A stretch of 64,000 bases of DNA, taken from Agarophyton chilense (lineage: Eukaryota > Rhodophyta > Florideophyceae > Gracilariales > Gracilariaceae). The notes under the pieces are model-generated. The model did no database searches. It was not told the DNA's origin and worked only from the letters and a program-made list of their open reading frames with translations. This document shows, one piece after another, positions 23,447-36,116 of this stretch. Position 1 is the first letter of the stretch. Each line of letters begins with the position of its first letter. Location of the stretch: NCBI GenBank assembly GCA_030374765.1, contig JARGXX010000111.1:434001-498000 (forward strand), read 5' to 3'. Position numbers and translations under genes: made by a program.

Positions 23447-25297
23447 ACTCCTTGCGCTTTTTTCATCCACTAAATTGTGGTTTTCATCGCTTTCGAAGTT
23501 TACCGCCTGCACTGATAGGGTCCCAGCGCAGAACGAAGAGATATGTAAGGATCTCGTAGACTGTGAGACGATATCCTTTGCGAGCCATCGGTTTTCGTTG
23601 ACTTCTTTGCAACCTCCCTCATTCTTATCGTCCGAATCCCCATCAATTTCCCGGTCTTTAGAAGACTCCTTGGTGTCGTCTGAATCGTTGGAGTGGCTGG
23701 TTGACGTCTCTCTGGAAGATGATCCTTCTCTATTTTTCGCGAAATCATTGCTGGGCCCACTTTGGACGCTATGATCAGGTAGTGCACCGGTGAATGACGA
23801 CCGGTTGCTTCCTTGTTGACAACTTTCCGCCTCACCGGATGATGCATTCGAGTGGCCTGTCAACAACTGGGGACAGCATTCGTCCTGAACGGTCAGGTCG
23901 TCATTGGCACGGAAACTTTCAATTCTGCCGTCGTCTGTATTTTCATACGGATTTTCAGAGGTCAGCAATACATCTTCTTCTATGAAAGTCTCTCCGAACT
24001 CATCGCTATTTTTTTGTTCAAAAGGGTCCCTATTTCGCCTTTAAACTGCAATATTTCGGAATTATAACGTCGTGTTCCCGACTCCACTTTGGAAACCAGA
24101 CAAAAGATCTACAATTGATGCAAAACTGGACCATGACACTTCCTGGTTATTGTCATCTAAAGCTCAGTTAGTGCCGAGATCAAGGGACTTCACTTGTAGA
24201 GGAGCAGTAAGAACCTCTGATTTCATTCCCTCTTCGTACTTGTTTTCAAAGCTGTCACGATTGCTTTGGTTTTTATCATCTCACGAACCTTTGTTACAAA
24301 ATCGTTCGCAAAAGCCTCTTCGCGCACCTGTCTTGCAACCAGAAGGATCTGCATGCTGTTTGTCATATTCTGAAAGCTCCTGGCTTTCGTTTGCTTCTTT
24401 TTATGGCTCAATCGAAGAAATAAGAGTATTATACTGGCCGTGCGGGATAGGAACTGCGTTTCGATCCTCGACGATCTCCACCACAGGCTTCATGTTTTCT
24501 CTGCGGCTGATGCATCTGGAACAACATTTGGCAGCTTTCTTTAAAGCCCAGCCAACGAACTTGAAAGGCTTTTGCAATGAGTGACGTTTCACATTGCTCC
24601 GACGTCCAATCTCTGCAAGTTCGATGGCATCACCACTTCAAGTTTACGTAGAATCCATGAAAACGCCTTGTTTCTGATATTTCTGCTTGAAACAATGGCG
24701 ACCGTAAGCTTCTTGGTGCTCCAACAGCTCATTATCTGCAGTAAGTCTATTCATTTTTGAAAACTAGTGCTTTTGTACGAAGACGACTGATACTTGACGA
24801 TGATGTTCAAACTGAAGCTTTGCAACTTGTTGTACAGAAATGGCATTCGAGTTTCGAGAATTTTTCTTAAGCATCGAGGCTTTGGAGACTTTACGACAGG
24901 TGGTTTGAACCAACTGCAGAGCGAACGAAATGAAGAAGAGTAAGATTTTAGTGTCGATATCAACATGAACACATGTCACCTTTTATAGCTCTGTGATACG
25001 CGCTAGAGCCTCACTCACTCCTAGCTTCTTGACACTGCATTTCTCGAGCAAATTGAATTACTTGGCGACATTCCGAATGAGGAACGGGGTTGATATCTGC
25101 ACGATTAAATCTCCGGTGTTTTGACCAGTACTGCCAGAACATGAAACGAGTCGTTTAGAATACCTCACCAAATATCGGGAAGAACTGCATTTGGTCTTAG
25201 CGGCTGCGCAACGATACCATCTCTCGCCCAGATTCTTTCTTCTCCATTGAGAATTCTTGGGCTTTCTCTTCCAAAAATTTCCATCCGAGACACTCAC
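23447..25297 (-). pseudogene. Decayed minus-strand coding relic with a FLYWCH-like zinc finger (first piece)
   Basis: Read from 25297 downward. The first 79 codons contain GERWYRCAAAKTKC, a C-x6-C arrangement after W/Y-R that resembles the start of a FLYWCH or WRKY-like zinc finger; the later His pair expected near GQNTGD is not intact. Then come basic stretches (24972-24223; for example KFVGWALKKAAKCCSRC) and a 180-codon Ser/Asp/Glu-rich frame (23968-23426) that runs into the E2 LTR. Such fingers occur in host transcription factors and in Mutator-like transposases, and I cannot choose between them. It looks broken in several places. E2 inserted into or beside it. Confidence 0.4.
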
Positions 25298-28200
25298 AAT
25301 TCAGAAAGCAGTGGATGTTTGCACTTTGGAACGACTGAGTGCAGAGTGCAGGTGAAACCAAAATTTACACAAAAAATAGAGTCCCGACTTCAAATGACGG
25401 TTGCAATCATTATGAATGTTGCTACTCGAGCTCAATGAAAGCAAGTTTGTGCTCTCTACAAGCCCTTCTAGCTAGCTAGACAATGAAAAGTGCTAATTCG
25501 GTTTGCTATCTTGTGTAAATGTGATAGGAAAGTATACTCTGACAGTCCTGCGTTGATCTGAATTGGACTGTATTTCGCTGATATATACAGGAGACCGGGC
25601 CATTAACGTACATTGGTATTTCTTTCTTCTTTCTGCTGGGGAGATATTGTAACTGTTAGATACCGTGTACGTAGTGTATATTAAGCGATTTCTTTTCCCC
25701 AGATCTCTTCTGCAGAACAGCGCCGTAGAAGGTCACGAATTCTTGGTGCGGACCTCTCTTTGGATGGTGGATATGTGGACATTTTGTGGCCTAGATTCGT
25801 ACAACATTTGGCCATATCAAGCTGACACGTACTGCATACCATCCCGAAGTGCGAAGGTAAGTCTTTTTGAGCAGGGCTAGTACTGACATGAGGGATCCGT
25901 CTGGAATCCCCAGCGCCGAATTCTTCTTTTTCTTTTCCATCTTTCCGATCCTACCCACATATACCCATCTTCCCCTCTCTCCCATACCACATACACTTCA
26001 TTCATTTTTAATACCAACCTTTCACGTCCACAACCCCAACATTTCCTAACCAACTCTTTTCTGTACATTATGAATCGCTTGCCGATGCCGTTCAAAACCG
26101 AAACACATCATCTTGTGTGTGGGCCCGGAAATCACTCCGTCTAGATCCCCCTGCATTGCCGCTGAACCCCCGGCCCGATTGCGTGCACCCGGCTCAAGGA
26201 ATACCAACAGCAAGAAAAGAGCGAAGGATGAAACAGAGATTGAAACTTTCATCCAATCAAATTTACCAATCCTTCGTCGTTGATTCCCACCTCCGCGTCA
26301 ACAAAAATTCTTGTATGCTGTTTGCCTGATCTTCTCGTATTACCGCCGTCATGGCCAGCACCAACCGCCCATCGACCGCTCGGGCGACCTCAACGCCAGC
26401 AATTTTCCTCCCCAAAGTTCCGCTTGACAGCGAATCCAAGCGAATGAATGTGCACAACGTCTCTTCTCAAGGTCTTATTCCCTCTCTCTCTCTTCTGCAC
26501 AATCAGAAGTCTATGATCACGTGAGGAAAAAACCGGGAACTGCTTCGCGCAAAAGACTCTTATACTGAAGCAAATTATAGGAGGCAGAAACGGTACGAGA
26601 CATGTAGAAATATTGGGGGGTTCCTCGAAATGACCAAACTGCGAAAAGTACGTGTACCAAAATTTCCATTAAAGACACGGAAGGCACGAGAGTGGAAGGC
26701 AAGTTGGTACAAGAAAAACTATAGTTGATTGTGAGTGTGGCAAAGTGGTTTCGCAAGCGGAAAGCCTTTGGGCGATCACTCTTGTACGGTGAAATATGCA
26801 AGTGGAAGCCATGTCATTCCCGAGTTCTACAACGAGACGGGGCGGCGAGACAGTAGGTTGCGCAAAGATGTGAAAAGCGGAGAGTTCACAGATACGTTTC
26901 GCTCTCCGCGGATCTTACCAGAAAGAAAACAAGTCGTATTATGCCTTGTCATTCGGATTCTTTTGTGTACTCTACTTCGTCAGAGTCCGTCAGCATGTCT
27001 GCGGATGAGAATGTTATGACCTGCGATGAGTGGCTCTCATGGCCTATTCATTCGCGTCCAAAAGAGCCTAACAACTTATTTCGCTGGCATACAATAGTGA
27101 TGATAATAACATTCCACTGAGGGCAATAACCGTTTTTCGAAGATGTAAACTTGCTGAGCGTGCACATGATCCATTAGAACGAAGAGACAGTGTCTTGAGT
27201 ATTCCAAATAAGTTAGCAGGTTTCATTGTTGAGATCTTTGAACATACCACATCTGCATTTGAAGCAACGAACAAGTACTACAAGGCGGCATTCTTGCCCT
27301 TTCACTTCCGAGACATAAAAGTGGTGCTTTCTTCCATGACCTACTTTTATAGTGCTTCAGTGACAATTTACAAATGACGTACAAGAATAATGGCGTACAA
27401 GCGTCACTGTTCTGGCGCGCTAGATCGAAGTGTACGCTAATTGTAGAAATTCTCAAATACGACTTGTCCGTGGTTGTTTTACACTTGTACGCCATTCGTG
27501 TTCTCGTTTCCCACTTTTAGCAATGTAGCAGCCCATTAGTAGAATTTGAGTTCTTCTATGGATTGCTGCTTTAGATTTAGTCCATCCGGGTCATTTATCC
27601 AATAATCTTTCGCATTGTTTTGTATCACATTTGAATATACTGTTTTCAGATGCTAGTTTAATAACGAAAATTTTTGGTTTCGTTTTTTCGTTTTACAAAC
27701 TAATACTTTCAAATATTAAAAAAGCTCTTCAAAAACGTATTTTGTTGTATAACTTTAAATATTCGAAAAGTATTGAATAAATTTAGCGGATATACGGGCA
27801 CTAAGAATTTAATTTGTTTCGATAATTTTGAAGTTACTTCAGACGCCATTGATTACCCTCCGCCTGTTCTTAAGCAAAATATGAAGCACCCAAAGCTCTC
27901 TTCTCTCCGTGTAAAAGCCACAGGGCCCTCAACAAGCAATTAATGCCCAACTTTGACACCTTATATTATAAATAGTAGCCTCCACCCTCAGTTACCAACT
28001 GCAGGATCGGACATCTGCTTTCATCAATCATGCAGCAAAACTGTGAAGCGAGACTTCTGGGACTCGATCACGAAGGCGTTTCTTTATCACATCTGCTATT
28101 CTTCTTTGGATTTTCAATCCTGCGAGTTGTTCGTTGACGCTGGATTCCGGTTTGTATCATTACACAACCCATGCTTTTTGATATCTATCTATATCTTCCT

Positions 28201-29699
28201 GACTTTCTTATTATACTCTGAATCCTTCTTGTTTCTACTTTTGACCCGCCTCGCTACAATCCTCTAGATTTCATTTGTTAACCTCTCTTGTTTAATGTGA
28301 CAGACTTTCTTTTACCCTCTGCACTTCAAGAGCTCTCTGAAAATGAGTCATATCTAGAAGGTTTTCTCAGATTTCCGTAAAAGATATCAGAGGGTTTTCG
28401 TCCTTTCGCTTCAGAAACTATAAAAATGAATAGAAGAGAACAGGTGATGATTTAGTTATAGTTTGGATCGCACTGCACGAAAATCATTCTTCGACAAAGT
28501 GATGTTATGCTTAGCCTGAAAAAGTGGCCTTAACCGCCTTCATCGACTTCGAGAACCAGATCGTTTGTTGGTGCCAGGACTCCACAGATTCACCCGTCCC
28601 CTGCCTAATCTCTACCGAGCAAGTTTTTCGGAAAAGAACCTGAAGCATATTCGGGTTTTAAAAATCTTACCGGAAAGAGTGTTTATCCGCAAAGTTGATG
28701 TTTGTTCAATATCTTAATCGAATCAACCGTTTTAGAGGTATCTAAAAACGATTGCAGTGTCTAGCTCAGAACTATTCGAAAAAATCTGGTCCTGAACGAC
28801 CTTTTCAAGTTTTCCAGATTTAAGAAAGAGCGTGGTAAGACGTATAGGCCCATTTAATTTGTAATTTTTATGGCTAATCATTTAGACACAATATTTTTCT
28901 CTTTGTTTCAGTATATTTGGGTAAAGAATGAAATTTTGGAACGAAAAAGAGAAAGGAGTTAACGAGAATACTGGACGTCTTTTCGGTTTTTCCAAAGCTT
29001 TATCAATTTTCACACTTAGCTTTCAAAAATGGTGTTCACTCTGATATTCCGGAAGGAAATTTGTTTGCATTCTTTCCATGATTTATTAGTATTGAAGTCA
29101 TTATGTTTTCGTTAATATATCTGTAATACTCGGAATTTTCTTTACATGCAACCGTTTTCTGAGAGTTGATCGGTACAATCGGACACGAGCGTGTACAGGA
29201 ACTTTAAGAGACTTCATTGGAATAGTGGACATGGTGTTTAGAGTTGGTTTTCAAAACGAATGGAATTAGATGCATACTTGGACAAGCTTGTGATCATTGA
29301 TTCGAAACGGGACAATATGTGGCGAACTACGCTGGTTGCGTTGTTTAATGATGAGGTTCGATGTCTCTTCTTTACTATGGAGGCATCGTGTGGGTGGTTA
29401 AATACCCCTACTGTGTCTTTCGTACGAGAGACACAACTAGTCTAGAAGGCTATCTACGTCTGCAACCAACGCAGGTACTACCTACTCGTATGCCTGCTGA
29501 CGGAACCCTGTGTCCTCCTTGGGTTCCGTTCAGCCAGGCAGAGCCGGAAACGGCTACACAATAGTTTGGCTTCTTCTAAACAGCAGCATTGATTACAAAC
29601 AGGAAATCTTGGGATCTACTTAGATCCTTAGATACTTGAATAAGAAGGCACAGGCCCAGTTTTCGGGACGACTGATGAGTAGAAAACCAAACAAGTAAC
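25298..29699. other. Long stretch without a supported gene
   Basis: Mixed AT-rich DNA. A C/T-rich patch (25920-26040) and a CTCTCT run (26490) look like promoter or leader DNA. Just after them a 58-codon ATG frame begins at 26351 (MASTNRPSTARATSTP...), rich in Ser, Thr and Pro. At 27100-27375 the plus strand is open for about 90 codons without a recognised domain. Neither is strong enough to call. From 27500 to 29700 I see nothing. Confidence 0.4.
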
Positions 29700-32600
29700 A
29701 GTCCGCATTGAACGAAAAATTTACTGTCGCTTCGAAGATAGGAGACCGGCTGCTCCAAGCAGAGAACTACTTCATTTGGTCAAAAATTTCAAGCTCGTTC
29801 TGCCCGCGAAAAAAATCGAGCTCATCGTAGAAGGAACAAAACCCCTACCCAAAGAAGAGTCAGAAACGGAAAATGAGTTTGATTGGATATCAGATAATGC
29901 GATATAATGTAGACTACTTTCCGTCTACGAGTCGTGTGGAGCACCAGTGATCGACAAAAAGTATCTCTCTGTAGTCTGTGTCAAGATAAAGAATAGCTTC
30001 CAAATGGTATCACAGATGAGCGAAGATCCATTCTTAGGAAATCATCAAGAATTGAAAATGAACACAGATGAGAGTGTTTCTTAGTACTAAAGTCGCCTCG
30101 CGAAAAGCTAGTCTAGGTTACATAGCGCTTGTCTACTGTATAGCATACGTAGCGCAACCCAACGCACTATTGACAGGTCTATCGAAAGACTTCAGAATCA
30201 CAGAAGATGTCATGAAATCTTTAGGATAGACCTATGATGGCGCAGGGGCAATGTTGATTCATAATAAAGCCTGAAAAACGAAAGGGGAGTGAAGGATGGG
30301 AACAATCGTTGGAGAACTCCATAAATAAGAAGGGAGGTTAGAAATCAGAAAAGCTACGCAAGTCGTTCAACCCATGAAGGTGCTTCAAATAGCAGAGCAA
30401 GCTACTACTGTGACAAAGAAAACACTTGAGGTGAAAATTCTGTTTAAATGAAAAGTGTACGAAGTAAGGAGGGTTCAATGGATAGAACATATATCAGAAC
30501 AGCGCCAGTCAGCAGAAAAATAAAAGAGCATGCTTCAGTTTTATTTCAATCACTCTTGCTTTCGAAAAAATCTTTGAGACACAAGTGGAAGTCAAAGAAT
30601 ATAACGAGAATGGTGCTGAGTATTGATTGGTTACAGGACAGAATCCGGTTAGGTAGCCGGATAGTAGACGCTAGCTGGACTCAGACGCTTCTTTCGAAAT
30701 ATAAAATGCACTCAAGATCTTTTATGATATGGGGTAGAGGTCTGGAAAAAGTTCATATCGGTGGGAAACGGAGTGAAATTGTTCTTTGGTTGTACAGAAG
30801 ATTTGAAATGTAGCGTGAGACTGTAAGGAAAGGACGACACTTTTTATCCTCAAAACTTCCAACTAATTCTAAATGTTATGTGTTGGATTGCCTAATTAAG
30901 CATCATCAAGCGAAGAAGCTGTTCTAATCTGAACACTACTGATGAGCTTACAATGGTGTTGCGATGATAGGGTAGATAGAAATAAAATCCTTGTTCATTG
31001 TATTTGAGAGCCACGGAGTTCTGTATGGGCAACTTCTAAAATATCGATCAGTGTTTGAAAATTGGGCATTTGTTACGAAAGAAGATAAGAGTTTTCGAAG
31101 GTTCGGTCAAACAGATAGGCTATTCTCGTTTTCAGTTGCTACTGAAAAGACTTGCCATTGTGGCGTGTGTATCATTGGAAAGCGTTCCAAAGATGGTTCG
31201 TTGTGAGCCGTTGGCGATATGCAAAGAAATATCAGAAAGAACGAAAGAAAAAAATCATTCTAGCACACATTCATACTGATGTGATGAGTTCAATCACATT
31301 ACATTCTTCTTCTGGAGCAGGGTAGTTCGTGACTGAACGTAAAAACAAAGGTCGCCTATTCTCCGTAAGTTTTATGAAGAGGAGGTCTTTCTGCAAAGAT
31401 GCGTTGAGGCAGTGGTTACGTGGTTTTGAAAGCCAATCGGCACTGAAGCTCAAAATATTATGGTACAATATTGAAGCGTAGTACGAAAATGATTCATTCT
31501 AGAAGTTTGTACAGGACAAACGAGTTCTCTTTCAGCCTTTACAGACTTACATTTCAGAGTCAGACAGATAATATAAACGCTTGAGTTATACACTCAATTG
31601 ATGAAGCGCTACCAATGCCGCGAACATTGGCTGTATTTATTCGCTATACTGGGAACTATATGCGCAACTGAATGTTTATGGAACAAAACGATGAGAGAAA
31701 GGTGACTGTTCTTCAAGCATTCACGGACAATTTGCCAAAGAAATCACATATTTGGCTTTTTGGAACGGAATGTTTTATACATAAACCCAAGGCAAAAACA
31801 AATATTAAAAAGTGCAGTGCTCTTTTGTTAAGAGAAGTGCTCGTGTGTTTCGAAAAAAGAACGATATAGAGAGTGTATCTACCGGAAATTTCGAAGATCA
31901 TCGTATCAAGCGCCGTATCGTTCAATGAGTCCGGCGAAGGTTGGAACAAGTTTTGGGTTACACTTTCAATAAATTCACCTGAACAAACTTGGCCCTTTCA
32001 TAGAAGAATTAGGTTTTATAAAGAGGAAAATCACTGATTTTTAGATCAAAGTGCCCGACGCCAATATACTGACCATTGTGGAAAACCGAAGAGGCGCTAA
32101 ACTTAAGGACGAAAACTAAGAGGCTAGAGAAGAGCATGTTATGGTTGATGCAGGACAAGAATTTTCTTATGGTCCGAAGAATGACAGTCATAATTCTACA
32201 GAGCTACCCCAAACTACCTGAAACTCTGTAACTTACATCGCGACACATACCAGATGATTCACTTACATTGACTGCGCAGAGTTTGCCGAGTGATTCAACG
32301 GCTTCAGGGCTAGGCATTTATGTAGGGCCCATGCGCGGTCCCGATGCACCGACCTGGTTTCAATCAATGAAAAGAAAGATGCGCAACATTAAGCGACAGA
32401 AAGTATTGAAACTTGTTTTAAGCCAAACGAACTACAATCAACTTGAAACCCGAAAGATACTCTTCATGAGAAGTGAAGAAAACGATCAGGTGACCAGGTA
32501 TAGGACACTTTTTGGTGGCGCGCGGCTTCAGTGAGGAAAAAGAAATTGGCTGCTTCGAATTGTTGACATCAGTATGTAGGTATAATAGCATCTGCATACT

Positions 32601-34060
32601 ACTTTTAATGGCTTTAAAACAAGATCTTACGACCAAATAGTTTGATTTCAGAACTGCTTTTGTTTATGGAGGTTTAGAAGAGAAACTGTACATGATGCGG
32701 TCGAAGAAGTGTGTTGTCAAGTGCAAAAAAAATCGTCTGGTACCCTTATTGAATGCAATCTACGACAAAAAACCATCGCCAAGCTTGATAAAAACATCAC
32801 CTTTTGCGATGAACCAATTTGGATGTACTCAATCACAAAATGATCCGTGTTGGTTCGCTTCTTACAAAGAATCGCAAAGTGCTTGTATTCTTATGTATAC
32901 AGATGATAGTTTGTTCACAGAGAACAACAGAACTACTATCGGGATGTTCGCGGTAAAATTTCAAAACGTCGAAAACTGAGAATCACTGAGAACCCTAAGA
33001 AATTTCTTGTTATGATTATCCAACCAGACAGTACCAAGGACCAAATTCGCATTCGTAACAAGCTAACGGTCCTGGATTTCTTGAGGCTCTTCATGGTGTG
33101 TCATGAGGAAGATGTCTAAGCCCTTTTCCAATATGCTAGGTTGCCAGCAACAACACAGAAAGGAGAGAAGGTATACAAGGCAGAGAACTGGTGAAATCCA
33201 TGATTTACTTGGGCGACATCATTTTTCGCGATATTGTGCTTTTGGTGTCCTATGCTGCCCATTATATGTCGACCTACAATCTAGATCACTGTAGTACGCC
33301 GATTGATACTTTAAAATACTTGAACTTAATATTTGATGCACAAATTGTTCCCAAGAAGAACCAAGGAGTACTTGTGCGATATTCAGGTTCAGATCTTGCT
33401 GGTGATCATTCACACCGCAAGTGTACCTCCAGTTGCTTCTTACCTTTCTCTGAAAAATTCATTACATTCCTCCCGTTCAATGAAACAGACTTCAGGCGCG
33501 CATTCTGAACTTAAACTAGAATACGTTTCGATGTCACTTGAGGTGCGCAAAGGTTCATGGCTACGAAGAATTTTTGCTGAGATTTATAGCGTAGCAGAAA
33601 AGTCCTTGACCATGTTCGATGATCTCGAGAAAATGTTGAATTATAGCGAGAAGCAGACCATCTACGAGGCAAGCACACATCTCAACGTAAACTTTTTTTG
33701 GTGAAATGAAGTTAAAGATAATGACGTTTGTTTAGGGTGCTTGAAGACTACAAAAATGAAAATTGATGATTCTACGAAAGCGCTACCGAAAGAAAGGCAC
33801 AAGATGATGTGAAACCCAGTTGCTATTCTTTTCAAAAGGTTGTAACCAAAGTTAATCATGGAGAATAGATCGTTACATTCAGACATGAACGAGTAAAAGA
33901 TATTTTAGAAGCTTTATCGGAAGAGTGGCGCCGATACTTAAAGTTGGTAACCAAAAAGATGGAAACTAGATGAAATTTTCGAAAAGCCTGTAACCATTAA
34001 TTTCATTCAGGAGGATAGTGAGGCTGCCTTTAAAAGTCAACTTAAAGAACAAACAGTACA
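29700..34060 (+). mobile_element. Very old Ty1/copia retrotransposon relic
   Basis: Broken pieces follow in copia order. A gag-like start lies near 29720-29800. An integrase core relic spans about 31255-31870 (HTDV; then LFGTECFIHKPK of the copia C-terminal part). Reverse transcriptase spans about 32270-32980 (an analogue of the copia VYG.L.E..YM block, YTDDSLF). RNase H lies at about 33100-33560 (YSGSDLAGDHSHRKCTSS). Breaks are very many (over twenty). No LTRs could be paired, so both edges are approximate. Confidence 0.7.
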
Positions 34061-35226
34061 AACTTGATTCTACTTAGATCCGTCGAACCTTGAATAGAAA
34101 TCGTCACCACTTCCGAAACGTTTGTACAAAAGATACCCTACTACTATCTGCTTCAAAGAAGAAAAGTAATTATGTAGCAGTCATATACTCTCCCGATGAT
34201 ATAAACTTGTTAGGGAACATTAAATTGTCTATTCGAGTTCATAGAATGCGAAGTATTTAGAAATCTAACTAACATTGTATCCGATGGGCTGCTTTATGCA
34301 GTAGTAGTGGCAAAAAATATCAGAGTGCCCAATCATCTCCTATCGGCTTAAATTAAAAGTCTCTGGGGAACAGTTTCATAAGACTTGATCATTTTTCGTA
34401 TTTGTGTGAGTTACGACAAAATCTGCCTTAGAAAGAGAAACATTGTCCATTTCCCTGTCATGCATATGCGCTGCATACATACGTATGCGCCATGGCCGCT
34501 TTCGAAGGTGATTCTTAGAACACGTGTAGCACAGATAATTCGAATCTGGTTTCCAGCTTTAGGAGATAATTTAGAGGTTTACCCAATTGTATGTCATCTA
34601 TGTACGAAGACTTTGTACTTAACTTAATATTGCATGCAGACTTGACAACTGCATATAGACGCCAAGAAACCACCCCACAACCAAAGGTTTTTGGCTGTAT
34701 ACCTCTTTGCTTTCGCCTGCACATAACTCTCTAAAAGAGTATTCTGGTTAGGCTACGACGTTTTCATCTCCCCTGCGTCAAGAGATTTTTTACTGACATT
34801 AGCGTTGGCTCGTAATACGAACAGTCTTTTGATTCTTCTCCCCGTTTTGGGTGTCTCTCTCTGTTTTTCTCCTTTCAATCTTTTTCTTTCTTTTTTTGCA
34901 CTTTATTCTAGCCCACCCGCGTGGCTTGCTTTTTCGATTGTCGTTGGGGGTTATTTTGTTGCTCTCGTGGTGCCAGGCTTTTGAAAACTTCTCGTTGCCG
35001 TCACCAATACTGTGGACTCGTGACCTCATTGGACCAACATCCTAAACTCGTTCCGTGATTTGTACCGTTTCTTTTCTACCTCTCTCCCTTGTGATAAAGC
35101 TAAATCTCCGATTTGCACTCCATCTTAGTCCTGTTCAACTGAAAAGGCTGACATCGTGTGTCTACTCTCTTGGGGAGAAGACCTGAACATATTCGAGGTC
35201 TTTTTCTCTAGAAACATTGTATCACA
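34061..35226. other. No gene; right edge may be the end of the E4 5' LTR
   Basis: AT-rich, then a long C/T tract (34840-34910). The last bases before the E3 insertion read ...GTATCACA, followed by AA and GTGGT. The sequence beyond E3 (45879 on) continues the primer-binding-site pattern, so this side would hold the 5' LTR of E4. I could not find a second copy to prove it. Confidence 0.4.
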
Positions 35227-35233
35227 AAGTGGT

Positions 35234-35900
35234 TGTAGTATTCTACTATGTCTGGGAATCCGATATGTTGGTTTTTCGCGAAGTCGTGGTTGGAACTCAT
35301 AAGTGAGTGGTGTCATCAAACTTGTGATCTGAAACGGCACACCGAGTAGGATGTAAGGAGGCAGGGTACATTGTTGGAATACGTCGGATCACGAGTAGAG
35401 TGGCTTGCAACGGCGCATGTAGTGGCGATCCACGTGGCTGGTTTTACAACCCTTTGTAGCTAGACTTCCATTAGGGACCGTACCCATACAGTTGTTTCGC
35501 TAAGTGGCTGACCACTGGATGTTATTTATAAGATTATTTTGGCATTCACCCTGGCCCACAGTATATAGTGTACCAGAGGTGAGCGCCGACTCCAAGTAAA
35601 GGAGACAATATGGGCATCATGACTATTCTGTTCCTCGCTTAGGATTGCTTAACAGGAGATCCGGACAAGCTATAATAGATAGTCAGCCCCCAACCAATTC
35701 ACGAGCCGTCCCGTACATACGTTCCATCAACGTTTTACAGTTGCACTGTTCACCCTCGCTGGCGAGTAGTGGCCTTACACCCCACTTCCAGCTCGCTGGT
35801 GTTGTAGCTCTACCACCCCTTTTCCTTCGCCGCAAGCGACCCATCGGCAGTCCGAACGCTGTTGCAGGTGTCTGCTCTCTCCGTTAGAGCGGATAATACA
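35234..35900 (+). repeat. E3 5' LTR
   Basis: 667 bp, starting TGTAGTATTCTAC and ending ATAATACA, matched over its length by the right LTR. TATATA lies at 35562-35567 inside an inverted repeat. Confidence 0.9.
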
Positions 35901-35902
35901 AG

Positions 35903-35916
35903 TGGTCTCCCGACTT
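35903..35916 (+). other. E3 primer-binding site
   Basis: TGGTCTCCCGACTT starts two bases after the LTR and shares 13 bases with the E2 site, so both families appear to use the same tRNA primer. Confidence 0.75.
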
Positions 35917-36116
35917 AGAACCACTGTAGTCAGCTGCACTGAACAATTCGTTCCTGGAACGTGGAATCGATATCGATACTTGGAAGAAGTGGAATCACTA
36001 CAGTTATTGTTTATCGAACCACCTCCGGAAATTGCGGAATATATCGTGGTTGAACACGTGGTCGAGAAGTCGAAGACACCATTTGGTTCGCACCTGGACT
36101 CAGGTTTGGGCTAGGA

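Noticed and set aside
26351-26524. 58-codon ATG frame after a C/T-rich leader-like patch
   Set aside because: Low-complexity Ser/Thr/Pro composition and no homologue recognised; kept only as a remark.
29700-34060. Calling individual genes inside the copia relic
   Set aside because: The peptides are recognisable but the element is broken throughout. It is listed once as a fossil.
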